From contig CAKZSV010000048.1 of assembly GCA_937921485.1 (NCBI GenBank), positions 1-36,605 of the forward strand: DNA of 36,605 nt, in the 5' to 3' direction. The position numbers were made by a program, and so were the translations under genes. The DNA is from an uncultured bacterium (lineage in GTDB: Bacteria > Spirochaetota > UBA4802 > JAGODF01). Below, one piece after another: positions 15,996 through 25,272 of the stretch (within the stretch, counting starts at the first letter, position 1; every line of letters starts with the position of its first letter). The notes below the pieces were generated by a model, which was given only the letters and a program-made list of their open reading frames with translations, ran no database searches and had not been told where the DNA came from.

Positions 15996-16691
15996 ATGCA
16001 ATACGCGCTTATCCTCGCGGGCGGCAGCGGCAGCAGAATGGGAAGCTCCACCCCCAAGCAATTTCTTCGTATTTCCGGAATCCCCGTCATCGTCTGGTCG
16101 ATGGAAACGTTTCAGCGCATGCGCGAAATCGACGGAATCGTCGTTGCCGGCCCCGATGAGCATTTACCTGAGATAAAAAAATTCGCGGAAGAATATCATA
16201 TCACCAAACTCCTTGCAATCACAGCAGGGGGTGAAACCCGGCAGATGTCATCATACCAGGCACTTCGGGCACATCAATTTCACGATACGGACATTGTGCT
16301 CATTCACGATGCCGCACGTCCTTTTGTAACCATTGAAATAATCCAGAGATGTATATCTGCAGCTCAAAAATTCGGGGCGTGCGGTACCTATATACCCGTG
16401 AAGGATACCATCTCAGAAGTCGAAAATACTACCGTGGTCCGCGCGCTTCCCCGCGAAGTGCTCCGAAGCGCTCAGACGCCCCAGGCGTTCCACTATTCCC
16501 TCATCCGCCAGGCGCACGAACATGCAATAGCAAAAGGCATCCGCAACGCGACCGATGATGTAAGCCTCGTTCTTTTGCTTGAAAAACCGGTGCAGGCGGT
16601 GGAAGGCGATTACCGCAATATGAAAATCACCACCCCGGATGATCTTCTGCTGGCGGAATACATTGCGTCTCTTCGAGGTACTTTTCGATGA
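15996..16691 (+). CDS. ispD: 2-C-methyl-D-erythritol 4-phosphate cytidylyltransferase
   Basis: Cytidylyltransferase of the non-mevalonate (MEP) isoprenoid pathway, making CDP-methylerythritol from MEP and CTP. The N-terminus ALILAGGSGSRMGSSTPKQF is the nucleotide-binding signature. HDAARPFV and the C-terminal EGDYRNMKITTPDDL complete the family pattern. About 231 residues is typical. ATG at 15996 is preferred; TTG at 15990 would overlap the DUF2283 stop. No strong ribosome site is visible, so translation may depend on coupling to the upstream gene. It overlaps the next gene by 4 nt (ATGA). Ribitol-5-phosphate cytidylyltransferases are close relatives and cannot be fully excluded. Confidence 0.92.
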   Translation: MQYALILAGGSGSRMGSSTPKQFLRISGIPVIVWSMETFQRMREIDGIVVAGPDEHLPEIKKFAEEYHITKLLAITAGGETRQMSSYQALRAHQFHDTDIVLIHDAARPFVTIEIIQRCISAAQKFGACGTYIPVKDTISEVENTTVVRALPREVLRSAQTPQAFHYSLIRQAHEHAIAKGIRNATDDVSLVLLLEKPVQAVEGDYRNMKITTPDDLLLAEYIASLRGTFR

Positions 16692-18313
16692 ATTTTTACG
16701 AAAAAATCGCTACACTTGCACAAAAGCCTTTCATGTTCGCGCTACTGCTTTTTGCCGCCGCGGCTGTTTTTCGCTTTCCCACCCTCTTCAACGATTATTA
16801 TGATGCCGACGAACTTGCGGCGATTGTACAGACGAAAGAATATCTGGCGGGCGATATCCCGGGCATAGATTTTGCAGAAAGCAAGCTTCCGCTCTATCAT
16901 GCAATTTTCAAACTTTCCTACCACATTTGGCCCGAGAAGGGATGGGCTGTGGTGCATGCTATCACCATCATCATCGTCTGGCTCACCGCATTGGGAATAT
17001 ACTACACAGGAAAAGCAATACGAAGCCCAGGTACCGGCGCGCTTGCATCGCTCATGTATGCGATTTTCATTACATCTTTCAACCGCCACTTCATGGCCAC
17101 CAATGGAGAGATTGTCTTTAATCTACCGATTGCCTGGGGATTGTGCTTTCTGATTATGTATCTTAAACGCAAAGATGCACTGCGCTTGCTTTTTTTTGGC
17201 GGATCAATCATTATGGCTCTCGCAGCATCGTACGTAAAATTTCATGGAATTATCCTCGGCTTATTTCTGCTTTTTTTCTTTATTATGTACTTGCCATATT
17301 GGAACGGCCACATCAAGAGGCAATATCTCATCGCGATTTCGCTTTCATTTTTTGCATGCATTCTTGCGCTTGTGATTGATTATTTTACCATAGATATTAT
17401 TGCATCAGATCTTTGCCGGGACATTCACGGCAAGCTGTACTACGCAATTGCAAAAGGGCTTGACCCACTCGTATTCATCGCAAAATATACGCATCGTCAG
17501 GGTTTGCTCGCTTTCTGGCATTTTGCCGCGTGGCTGCCCGCATGCGCGATTGCTCTTCGTTTCATGCGCAATAGATTCCGATTTGAAACAATTGAGGAAT
17601 CCGCCGTCCTTGCCTTTTTCATCATCAGTTATCTTTTAGTGTTTGCGGGTGGTTCCAGGCTCTACCATCACTACTTCATGGTGGCATATCCCGGGCTCTG
17701 CCTTTCAGCGGCGCTTGCCGTCGACAGCATGGAAGATAGAATATCCCGAAAAATACGAAACCGGCTGTTTCTCGGCCTGGCAATTCCCGCAATGTTTTTC
17801 CTCGTATGGAATACCAAGGATATCATCATTAAACACTGCTATCCACGTGCATTCTACAACGAAGGCCCGGTGCTTTATTGGGCACGCGCCGCTTTGGTGG
17901 GGCACTTCAACGATTACCTTCTCCCCGAAAATTCCTACCGAAATGCGGCACAATTCATTGAAAAGAACACCTGTCCCGGCGAGCGGATTTTTGTCTGGGG
18001 CGATGGCCCGTATCTGTACTATTTCTCGAATCGCAGAATGGGAATATACCACCTGTGGCCTAAAACAACCGTGATTCGCGTGCACGAGTTGTATCGAAGA
18101 GGCGATCCTGATTCATTAAAAGAAGCCGGACGCCTTGAAAACAATTTTATTGAAATGCTCGAGATCAAAAAACCGGTATTATTTATCGACACTTCCGAAA
18201 ATGGACTCACGGGATTCATCTATCCGGTGACTCCGCGTTTGGAATCGTACATCGGAAAGAACTATGAGTATATCGCCGAAGTTGATAAAATGAAGATATT
18301 TCGTCGGAAGTAA
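16688..18313 (+). CDS. GT-C type membrane glycosyltransferase (ArnT/PMT-like)
   Basis: Polytopic membrane protein of 541 residues with about ten or more hydrophobic segments in the first 370 residues and a soluble C-terminal third. After the first membrane span comes YYDADELA (Asp39, Asp41, Glu42), the acidic motif in the first external loop of GT-C glycosyltransferases such as the GT39/GT83 families, which use polyprenyl-phosphate sugars. The C-terminal part includes CPGERIFVWGDGPYLYYFSNRR, often seen in bacterial members that decorate envelope glycans. The start overlaps ispD by 4 nt, so the two form an operon. Pairing with ispD, which makes polyprenyl precursors, may be coincidental. Donor and acceptor are unknown. 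Confidence 0.8.
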   Translation: MNFYEKIATLAQKPFMFALLLFAAAAVFRFPTLFNDYYDADELAAIVQTKEYLAGDIPGIDFAESKLPLYHAIFKLSYHIWPEKGWAVVHAITIIIVWLTALGIYYTGKAIRSPGTGALASLMYAIFITSFNRHFMATNGEIVFNLPIAWGLCFLIMYLKRKDALRLLFFGGSIIMALAASYVKFHGIILGLFLLFFFIMYLPYWNGHIKRQYLIAISLSFFACILALVIDYFTIDIIASDLCRDIHGKLYYAIAKGLDPLVFIAKYTHRQGLLAFWHFAAWLPACAIALRFMRNRFRFETIEESAVLAFFIISYLLVFAGGSRLYHHYFMVAYPGLCLSAALAVDSMEDRISRKIRNRLFLGLAIPAMFFLVWNTKDIIIKHCYPRAFYNEGPVLYWARAALVGHFNDYLLPENSYRNAAQFIEKNTCPGERIFVWGDGPYLYYFSNRRMGIYHLWPKTTVIRVHELYRRGDPDSLKEAGRLENNFIEMLEIKKPVLFIDTSENGLTGFIYPVTPRLESYIGKNYEYIAEVDKMKIFRRK

Positions 18314-18347
18314 AACTGCGAAAGATTGTTGTCAACGATTGGGCATT

Positions 18348-19043
18348 CTAATCAATCCGCAAAACCTTTATCTCGCCGAGCGCTTTGATATCCTGAAAAA
18401 GTTTCTTGATGCTCGTTTCCCCATTGATGCGGCAATTCATTTTTACTTCCACATTCCCGGATTGGATGAGTTCGGCAATCGACATCTGCCGCATGGTCAC
18501 GTTGTGTGATTTAACCGCATTTACCAGATCGGAAATTTCCATTGTGCCCGATTTAAATTCAATAGTGAGGATTCGCACATCCTTGCGTTCCACCAGCCAG
18601 TTTTCCACTTTTTCGAAAATTTGCAGGATGATGATAAGCAGAATGGTCCCCATGAACGCCGATGCGTACAACCCCGCGCCGAAACCAAGACCGATTGCCG
18701 ATGTCGTCCAGATCGATGCCGCGGTGGTAAGCCCTTTCACGTTGAAACCATATCTGAAAATCGCACCCGCCCCGAGAAAGCCGATGCCGCTCACAGCCTG
18801 CGCGGCAATACGAGTCGGATCCGAAGAAGGGAAAGAACTGAGAAATTCCACGGGAATGAGAATTGAAATAATCATCACCAGGCACGCCCCCAGCGACAGC
18901 ACCATGTGCGTGCGGAGGCCCGCCGGCTGATAGTGCTTTTCGCGTTCAAAACCGATTGCGAACCCCGCCATCATCGCGCAGAAAAGCCGAAATGAAATGA
19001 CGGCGGGCGAAGCCAGATGCATGCCCAGAAGCAAGTCTAACAA
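18348..19043 (-). CDS. mgtC: MgtC/SapB family membrane protein
   Basis: 231-residue protein with four or five membrane segments and the MgtC/SapB hallmarks GFAIGFEREKHYQPAGLRTH and QAVSGIGFLGAGAIF...VKGLTTAASIWTTSAIGLGFGAG. A C-terminal soluble ACT-like region follows (LTIEFKSGTMEISDLVNAVK). Members influence magnesium homeostasis and ATP synthase in pathogens, but many environmental ones have no known role. The start is TTG at 19043 with aaggag just upstream. The next ATG (19022) would lose the first residues of a membrane segment. It begins 4 nt after argH, so it is probably the last gene of that transcript, and it is convergent with the glycosyltransferase gene. Confidence 0.87.
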   Translation of the reverse strand: MLDLLLGMHLASPAVISFRLFCAMMAGFAIGFEREKHYQPAGLRTHMVLSLGACLVMIISILIPVEFLSSFPSSDPTRIAAQAVSGIGFLGAGAIFRYGFNVKGLTTAASIWTTSAIGLGFGAGLYASAFMGTILLIIILQIFEKVENWLVERKDVRILTIEFKSGTMEISDLVNAVKSHNVTMRQMSIAELIQSGNVEVKMNCRINGETSIKKLFQDIKALGEIKVLRID

Positions 19044-19047
19044 GTTA

Positions 19048-20436
19048 CTACTCCTTTTTCGATATCAATTTCTTTATTGCATCAATCTGATGTTTCACTT
19101 CCCGAAGCGAAGTGCCACCCTGCGAAAGCTTTCTCTCTGTTGAAGAAATGGGGTTCAGCGCATCGGCCGCGTCATCGCCGAATGCGTCGGAAAAATTCCT
19201 CAGATCCGAAACACTCAGTGAGAAAAAATCGGTTTTGGTTTTTTCACAGTGCTTCACGATTGAACCGACGATTTCATGCGCCCGACGGAACGGAACCCCT
19301 TTTTGCGCCAGATAATCGGCAAGATCCGTTGCCGTGGAATAATTCGACGACACGGCCGCGCGCATCGCTTCAGCATTCACTTCCATGCCCGCAATCATCT
19401 CCTTCATCCCTTCAATGCAGAGTTTGACAGTATCAACAGAATCAAAAACCGGCTCCTTATCCTCCTGCATATCCCTGTTATAGGTCAGCGGAAGACCTTT
19501 GAGCGTCACAAGGAGTGAGATGAGATTTCCATACAGGCGCCCAGATTTTCCGCGGATGAGTTCCGCTACATCGGGATTGCGCTTTTGCGGCATGATTGAC
19601 GATCCGGTAGTGACAGCATCCGAAAGCCGCACGAAGCGAAACTCGCTCGTGGACCACAGAACGAGTTCCTCAGCCATCCGCGAAAGGTGCATTCCCAAAA
19701 CCGCCGCGAAATAGAGAAAATCGAGCACATAATCACGGTCGCTCACGGTATCCATGGAGTTTGGCGTAATCGAGGAAAAACCAAGTGCCTCTTTTAAAAA
19801 ATCCCGGTCATTGGGATAATTGACTCCCGCGCACGCGCCCGCTCCAAGGGGCATTGCCATGGAAGATGCGATTGCATCATCCATCCTCTTCATGTCGCGC
19901 ACAAGCGCCCATGCGTGCGCAAGCATGTGATGCGAAAAGCGGACAGGCTGCGCCACCTGCATATGCGTATAGGCGGGCATGATGACATCGAGGTGCGCTT
20001 CGGCCTTTGTTACCAGCGCTTCAATCAAATCCGCGAGCAAAGCCCGAATGAGCTCGCATTCATCCCTGAGGTACAACCGAAGATCGAGCGTCACCTGATC
20101 GTTGCGCGAGCGCGCGGTGTGCAATTTCTTTCCTGCATCCCCAATTTTCTGCGTCAGTGCATATTCGATATTCATATGCACATCCTCGAGAGAACGGGAA
20201 AACTCAAAATTGCCTTCATCAATTTCTGCCAGGATTTCATTGAGCCCCTGTACAATCTTTCCGTGTTCTTCCTGCGTCAAAACGCCGATTTTTAAAAGCA
20301 TGGAAGCATGCGCGATGGACCCACGGATGTCCTGACGATACAGGCGCGCATCAAAATTAATTGATGCGGAAATTTTCTCGGTGATTTCCGCATTCAAGTT
20401 TTCAAATCTTCCGCTCCAGAGCTTTTTATGTTTCAA
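19048..20436 (-). CDS. argH: Argininosuccinate lyase
   Basis: Last enzyme of arginine biosynthesis, splitting argininosuccinate into arginine and fumarate. The 462-residue protein starts MKHKKLWSGRFE and carries the fumarase/aspartase superfamily signature GSSIMPQKRNPD (about residue 280), as well as TARSRNDQV and the central helical bundle. Length and start agree with the family. A modest ribosome site (aagg) lies upstream. It follows the unknown 334-residue gene by about 60 nt and precedes mgtC by 4 nt on the same strand. Arginine made here could also serve as a polyamine precursor, but that link is inference. Confidence 0.96.
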   Translation of the reverse strand: MKHKKLWSGRFENLNAEITEKISASINFDARLYRQDIRGSIAHASMLLKIGVLTQEEHGKIVQGLNEILAEIDEGNFEFSRSLEDVHMNIEYALTQKIGDAGKKLHTARSRNDQVTLDLRLYLRDECELIRALLADLIEALVTKAEAHLDVIMPAYTHMQVAQPVRFSHHMLAHAWALVRDMKRMDDAIASSMAMPLGAGACAGVNYPNDRDFLKEALGFSSITPNSMDTVSDRDYVLDFLYFAAVLGMHLSRMAEELVLWSTSEFRFVRLSDAVTTGSSIMPQKRNPDVAELIRGKSGRLYGNLISLLVTLKGLPLTYNRDMQEDKEPVFDSVDTVKLCIEGMKEMIAGMEVNAEAMRAAVSSNYSTATDLADYLAQKGVPFRRAHEIVGSIVKHCEKTKTDFFSLSVSDLRNFSDAFGDDAADALNPISSTERKLSQGGTSLREVKHQIDAIKKLISKKE

Positions 20437-20497
20437 TGCCTTATACCTTCGTCAAACATGATGATATTTCACTAACGCAATTCAAAGCACGTATGCC

Positions 20498-21502
20498 TCA
20501 TAGTTCTTTAGAGGCCTGGATCATGGCAAAAACTGTTTTGCAGAGTTCCTCGATATCGTTGAGAGCCGGCACAAGTTCATATTCAAGCACGTCGGTGAGG
20601 CCGATGATGTCATTGTTTTCGAGGCTTTGAATCATCTGATTGAGAAGCTCGTTTATTGCGTCATTCTTCTCATTCAGCGCCAGATCACCGGACGAAACAT
20701 TTGCCGGATCGATATTGAACACCGGTTTAATCTGATGGCATACCCGGAAATAGCGGTAGATAAAATCGATGAATTTTTCCACTCCAGATGATCCTTCCGT
20801 GTCCTTCCCCGCCTGATATGCAGCCGCGGCGTTTTCCAGATTTTGCTTCTGTTGTGGAATTTCATTCAGAATATGCGTTAACATTTCTGCCACGGTATCC
20901 GGCGAATCGATGCTGGTGATAATGGTTCTCCGCATTTCGTCGCTTAAAAGCACAATCCGCAAGAAATCACGAAAGTCGGCAAGAAGATTTTTATGTCGGG
21001 AAAGAATCGATGGAGCATCTTCTTCATTACCAGCCAATGCTTTCCTGAGTCTCCCTATTTCATCAAAAAGCTCCGAAGCTTTTTTATCGCGGTACTTCGC
21101 ATCGCGAGCGGAAATACCCAAAAGCGAGAGAGTTTTCGCTGCAATCTCAAGGAGCCAATCCAAACCCGTGGCAATTTTCCCAATATCATCGCCAGAGAGC
21201 AATTCTCCTTTCTGCGGGCCATCGAGACGTGAAAGAATTCTTCCACAGTATTCAGTCGCTTCGCAGATGCTGTCTGCCACAAGATCCGCTTTTGACTGGA
21301 TGATGCAATTCATGCTCTGCACATTTTCAATTGCCCTTTCCGGTACATCGTGCATACTGAATACTTCATCACCAACCCGAACTTCCGAAAGGATGAGTTC
21401 CCGTTCCCGCGCCCACTGCGAAATTGCAGTCACAACCTCCTTCACATTTTTTTCTTTTTCAAGGGTAAATTCGACCGGATGGCCATTTATTTGAATTTCC
21501 AT
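20498..21502 (-). CDS. Unknown protein downstream of fliD
   Basis: 334 residues from Met at 21502 (MEIQINGHPVEF), chosen because gagg lies 6 nt upstream. The open frame extends five codons further. I do not recognise the family. Residues 1-50 look like a small beta-grasp-type strand-helix-strand unit (MEIQINGHPVEFTLEKEKNV...ILSEVRVGDEVF). The remainder is predicted helical, acidic and soluble, with no signal peptide or membrane segment. It starts 67 nt after fliD and precedes argH on the same strand, so co-expression with fliD is likely. A flagellar chaperone or assembly factor is one guess from context; nothing in the sequence proves it. Confidence 0.75.
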   Translation of the reverse strand: MEIQINGHPVEFTLEKEKNVKEVVTAISQWARERELILSEVRVGDEVFSMHDVPERAIENVQSMNCIIQSKADLVADSICEATEYCGRILSRLDGPQKGELLSGDDIGKIATGLDWLLEIAAKTLSLLGISARDAKYRDKKASELFDEIGRLRKALAGNEEDAPSILSRHKNLLADFRDFLRIVLLSDEMRRTIITSIDSPDTVAEMLTHILNEIPQQKQNLENAAAAYQAGKDTEGSSGVEKFIDFIYRYFRVCHQIKPVFNIDPANVSSGDLALNEKNDAINELLNQMIQSLENNDIIGLTDVLEYELVPALNDIEELCKTVFAMIQASKEL

Positions 21503-21569
21503 GGTACCTCGCAACACGTGATACAGGTTTTTACGTTAAGATTGCATCATCATAACGTCGAAAACAAAG

Positions 21570-23591
21570 CTATTTTTCTTCCTTTCCGCCGCCCATGTTT
21601 TGCTTCAGCCAGCTGCTCTGGGCCTTGCTTCCGGAGATGGCTTTTTCCATTGCCGCAAATTTTCTTCTCAGTTTATCTTCATACTGGACTATGTGTTCCT
21701 GATGCCGCGCAATCCGCTCATCGCTTGATTTTATTGCGTTATTTTCATAATCTATTTTCGCCTGGATGATATTCTTCCCTGTCATAGTGTAGGGTTTCAG
21801 CGCCTGCTGAAGTTTATACGCCATGCCGTTATCGATACGCGTATCGCCGTCGGTGTCCGAACCGAAAAACTCCTTCACGCCATCGGGATTTTCCTGCACC
21901 ACGTTCGTAAACTTTTCTTCATCGAACAGAAGCTTTCCTGTCTTGATTGTTTCCCAATCAGCATTTATCGCGCCGGTGGAAATGCCAAGCTGCGTGATGA
22001 TTTTAATCGGATTTTCCGCCTTGCTGGGGTAGGCAGCGCTTACCGTTGTTTTCACCGTATTTTCAAGACGAATAATTGTCGAATCGCCCACGAATAGTCC
22101 GGTGCGCACAGTCTGTTTACCGCCAGGTCCTGCGCTTTTTGTTCGCTCAACCATCGTCAGTTCGGCGGAATACTCGATGTAGGCATTGTAGGCGTCGACG
22201 AACTTCTTTATTTTTTCAACTGCATTCTTTGTATTCGATTCGATCGTAAGCGTCACCGGATGTTCCGAAGCGCGCTTCAAATTAAGCGTGACGCCCTTGA
22301 TAACATCATTGATGCCATTATTCTTATCGCGCGAGACTTCAACGCCGTCCACAATCATCCTTGCATTTTTTGCTTTCGTGATGATGTGCTTGGGATCAAA
22401 GAAACCTGTGCCTTTTTCCGGGGTGAGAATCGCCGCATTTGAAAAATCTGCCTCCCCCTCATTGCAGTAAAGAATAATCTTCGTCACTTTTTTATCTTTG
22501 AAATCGCGGCCAATGGGAATTTCCTGTTTGCCCTTCGATTTTTTATCTACCTGATACATTTTTTCTTTTCTTTCACCGTTTACCTGGCTTACCACACCGA
22601 CGCCAAGAATGTTATCTACAGTTTCCTTTTTTTTCTTCTTCTCCAGCTCTCTAATTCTCGGCACATTGTAGCCGTGAAGCTCAATACCCTTGATGATGGT
22701 CCTTTCCTCCGGCCCCAGTTCAACACGAAATGGAATTTCATCTTCCTTTTCAGTCGGAGGCTCTTTATATGTAAATTCAAACTCAAACGTGCTGTCCTGC
22801 TTAATAGGCACCTCGAGCGGAAGAACATACTCCCGCCACAGGCTTCCCGTTACCTTGACCGATTTGCCGTCTTTGCCCACCGAAAGCGAACCGTTTTGCT
22901 CAACCGTTTTTTCAGGCCCTGCGTAGGGAATGAAATATTTTTGCTCAAAGACCATGTCCGTCCGTGAAGGTTCAGCCCCTTTTTCGCCTTTGATAAGACC
23001 AATGGCACTGAGAATTTCTTTGTCGCCTGAAAGCAGGATTTCTCCCTTCGTCCCGGGCGTCTTCGATTCGAGCGTGAGCGTGTACAGATCATCCCGCGTA
23101 TTCATGAGATTTGCAGCAATGATATCCGAAGCCTCTTCGGTGATAACATCGAACAGAGAAGATATTTTTCCCCCGCGGAAGCGGATGGTGTGTTTTTCTC
23201 CGTTCACCTGGATGGTGAATTTCCCTGCTTCAAGCTCGCGGTCCTTTTTAATTTCTTCGCTGCTGATTTTATGAACACCCGCAAGCTCCTTCACCACGAT
23301 GGTACTCGTACCTTTTTCTGCATGTCTGCTGGCGGTTGCATCAATGATGCTCGTGTCGGAAGAGTTAACTGATTTATCGAAATATGCCGCCCTGAAGCCG
23401 TAGAGTTCCTTTGCGGCATCCTGAAGGGCAGTGATGTGGTCTTTGAGCTTTCCAAGAGCCTGTTTCTTCTGAGAGGCGGTCTTCTTTTCTTCCTCCCATT
23501 GAATAATCGGCCTTGATTCAACCTGAACAAGCTTTTTTATTATTTCCTCGGTATCGACGCCCGAGGCCATTCCACCGAAAGAAATCGGCAT
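21570..23591 (-). CDS. fliD: Flagellar filament cap protein FliD (HAP2)
   Basis: Cap protein that folds flagellin subunits at the tip of the growing filament; in spirochaetes this happens in the periplasm. The 673-residue chain begins ISFGGMASGVDTEEIIKKLVQVE, the FliD N-terminal signature. It ends with the FliD C-terminal domain, including VEKIKKFVDAYNAYIEY, GVKEFFGSD, GMAYKLQQALKPYT and a coiled-coil tail. The middle (about 200-400) is an extended variable insert rich in Lys/Glu, longer than in E. coli FliD. ATG at 23591 has gggtga upstream; a GTG at 23600 is an alternative. It lies in a flagellar neighbourhood with flaG and two flagellins on the same strand. Confidence 0.93.
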   Translation of the reverse strand: MPISFGGMASGVDTEEIIKKLVQVESRPIIQWEEEKKTASQKKQALGKLKDHITALQDAAKELYGFRAAYFDKSVNSSDTSIIDATASRHAEKGTSTIVVKELAGVHKISSEEIKKDRELEAGKFTIQVNGEKHTIRFRGGKISSLFDVITEEASDIIAANLMNTRDDLYTLTLESKTPGTKGEILLSGDKEILSAIGLIKGEKGAEPSRTDMVFEQKYFIPYAGPEKTVEQNGSLSVGKDGKSVKVTGSLWREYVLPLEVPIKQDSTFEFEFTYKEPPTEKEDEIPFRVELGPEERTIIKGIELHGYNVPRIRELEKKKKKETVDNILGVGVVSQVNGERKEKMYQVDKKSKGKQEIPIGRDFKDKKVTKIILYCNEGEADFSNAAILTPEKGTGFFDPKHIITKAKNARMIVDGVEVSRDKNNGINDVIKGVTLNLKRASEHPVTLTIESNTKNAVEKIKKFVDAYNAYIEYSAELTMVERTKSAGPGGKQTVRTGLFVGDSTIIRLENTVKTTVSAAYPSKAENPIKIITQLGISTGAINADWETIKTGKLLFDEEKFTNVVQENPDGVKEFFGSDTDGDTRIDNGMAYKLQQALKPYTMTGKNIIQAKIDYENNAIKSSDERIARHQEHIVQYEDKLRRKFAAMEKAISGSKAQSSWLKQNMGGGKEEK

Positions 23592-23600
23592 ATCATTCAC

Positions 23601-23928
23601 CCGGCATGCGCAATCTTTCTACCAATATACTCACAGGGACAGACTTCTTCAATTAATTATCGACATAATCCAGCAAGTACGAAATACTAAATTTGGGTTA
23701 TTGTGAGGATATGCGGATGTTTTTCCGGGGATTGATTTCAATAGTGATACTACATGCTGTTGGTGCAATACCGCACATGGCATCGTTATATTTGAAATAA
23801 ACGCAAAGCTCCGCCAGCATGGCTATTTTAACCACCAATTGTCAGGATGAATAATCCTTCTGGGGAAACGCCGCATAACTTAGAGCTGCAGCAACGTATT
23901 CAATTCCCCCGCACAAACAAAAAACGCC
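23601..23928. other. Intergenic region between flaG and fliD
   Basis: No gene is seen in these 328 bases. On the minus strand GTCGATAA (23664-23657) is one mismatch from the FliA (sigma-28) -10 consensus GCCGATAA and lies about 60 nt before fliD. No matching -35 is evident. A T-run (minus, about 23923-23918) follows a short stem containing the flaG stop codon and may end the flaG transcript. Confidence 0.3.
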
Positions 23929-24285
23929 TCAGCGCGACTCATCCACGAACATGCCGATGAGTTCATGGATATGTTCATATACCCGAACGAGTTCCCGCGG
24001 CGGTATTTCGCGCACCACTTCGTTGTTTTCGGTATTGATGACTTTCAACACCACGCGGTTGATCTTTTCGTTAAACGAAAACGCGATACGTTTGTCGAGC
24101 GCGTTGGCGGCACTGTTGAGCGCATCTGCAAGATTTTTCAGGTTCTCGCGCGAAAGTTCCACCATTTCTCTATCGCTGTTGCGAGATACCGTTTCGCGGG
24201 AGATGCGCTCGGCCGACTGCACCGACTCTTTTACCTGGGTCGCCGCGACATTCGGCTGACTGCCTGTTAGCCTGTTGATTTCCAT
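23929..24285 (-). CDS. flaG: FlaG family flagellar protein
   Basis: 118-residue soluble protein from ATG at 24285, which has a strong ribosome site (ggaggtg, spacing 5 nt); the open frame extends upstream without support. The N-terminal half is polar and probably disordered. The C-terminal half LDKRIAFSFNEKINRVVLKVINTENNEVVREIPPRE is the FlaG domain pattern. FlaG proteins affect filament length and commonly sit between flagellin and fliD genes, as here. It lies downstream of a flagellin gene and a strong hairpin, so it probably has its own promoter or receives read-through. Confidence 0.9.
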   Translation of the reverse strand: MEINRLTGSQPNVAATQVKESVQSAERISRETVSRNSDREMVELSRENLKNLADALNSAANALDKRIAFSFNEKINRVVLKVINTENNEVVREIPPRELVRVYEHIHELIGMFVDESR

Positions 24286-24354
24286 TGTGCACCTCCATGT
24301 CAGCACAATATGTTAAGTTAAAATTACTCACCTTCTCCCTCCTTTTAAAAGGTG

Positions 24355-24387
24355 GCTTCTCCTCCGGCTCCCATCCGGAGGAGAAGC
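24355..24387 (-). terminator. Strong hairpin terminator after flagellin gene
   Basis: A perfect 13-bp stem, gcttctcctccgg (24355-24367) / ccggaggagaagc (24375-24387), with a 7-nt loop lies 43 nt after the flagellin stop. On the minus strand it is followed by caccttttaaaagg, a modest T-run inside a 12-base palindrome. It probably ends or stabilises the abundant flagellin mRNA. Confidence 0.75.
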
Positions 24388-24429
24388 GATTATAATACCG
24401 GGCACTGTGCTTTGCGTCATAACCTTATC

Positions 24430-25272
24430 TCATCCGAGCAGCTTAAGGACCAGTTGCGGTTTGAAATTCGCCTGGGCCAGCATCGCAGTACCACTCTGAA
24501 TGAGTATCTGGTTTTTCGTAAACTCAACCATCTCGGCGGCCATATCCGCATCCCGTATGCGGGAATACGCAGCGGTCATATTCTCATGGGAATAGGCAAG
24601 CGCTCTTACGGTGTTTTCCATTCTGTTGTAGTACGCACCAAGGTCTGCCCTCTGCCGATTCAGCTTGTCCAGCGCCGCATCGACATACCCTACAAGCGCG
24701 TTTGCCTGCGCAACAGTGGAAAGCGAACGCTTTCTGTTCCCTTCGACAAGGTTCAGTGCGCGCGAGCTCATCGTTGCGATGATGGCCTGCATACGCTGAT
24801 TCTGATTGGCGCCCACGTGAAAGAACATGGCCCCCGTGCGGGAATTCCTCGAGTAAATTCCCGTCAGAATCTTCTGCCGGTTGAATTCCGCCGACGTGGC
24901 GATTCTGTCCACCTCGTCGATAAGTTGCGACACTTCAACCTGAATCTGAACCCTGTCCATATTCGAATAAATACCGTTTGCCGCCTGTATCGCGAGCATT
25001 CTTATGCGTTGAAGAATGTCGTTGATCTGCTGGAGCGATCCTTCCGCGACCTGTATAAAGGAAATCCCATTCTGGGCGTTCCTTTCAGCCTGGAGCAGGC
25101 CGTTCATCTGGGTACGCATCTTTTCGGATACGGCCAGACCGGAAGCATCATCCCCCGCTCTATTGATCGCTTCGCCCGAAGCGAGCTTCTCAATAGCCTT
25201 ATCAAGCCTCTCGGATACAAGCTTAATCTGCCTGTTTGCGAATATGGCACTCATGTTGTGACTGATTCTCAT
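24430..25272 (-). CDS. flaB: Periplasmic flagellin FlaB-type (first of two)
   Basis: Filament subunit of 280 residues. The N-terminal D0/D1 helices (MRISHNMSAIFANRQIKLV...[24 protein letters not shown]) and C-terminal D1/D0 helices ([22 protein letters not shown]...LLG) are complete. The surface domain is minimal, and the middle carries AMFFHVGANQNQRMQ, the mark of spirochaete FlaB core flagellins that form the periplasmic filament. A ribosome site (agggaggg) lies 8 nt before the ATG. The next flagellin gene upstream is similar but distinct, so two core subunits probably share the filament. Its leader is about 300 nt, GC-rich and structured. The long plus-strand open frame across it is an antisense shadow. 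Confidence 0.95.
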   Translation of the reverse strand: MRISHNMSAIFANRQIKLVSERLDKAIEKLASGEAINRAGDDASGLAVSEKMRTQMNGLLQAERNAQNGISFIQVAEGSLQQINDILQRIRMLAIQAANGIYSNMDRVQIQVEVSQLIDEVDRIATSAEFNRQKILTGIYSRNSRTGAMFFHVGANQNQRMQAIIATMSSRALNLVEGNRKRSLSTVAQANALVGYVDAALDKLNRQRADLGAYYNRMENTVRALAYSHENMTAAYSRIRDADMAAEMVEFTKNQILIQSGTAMLAQANFKPQLVLKLLG

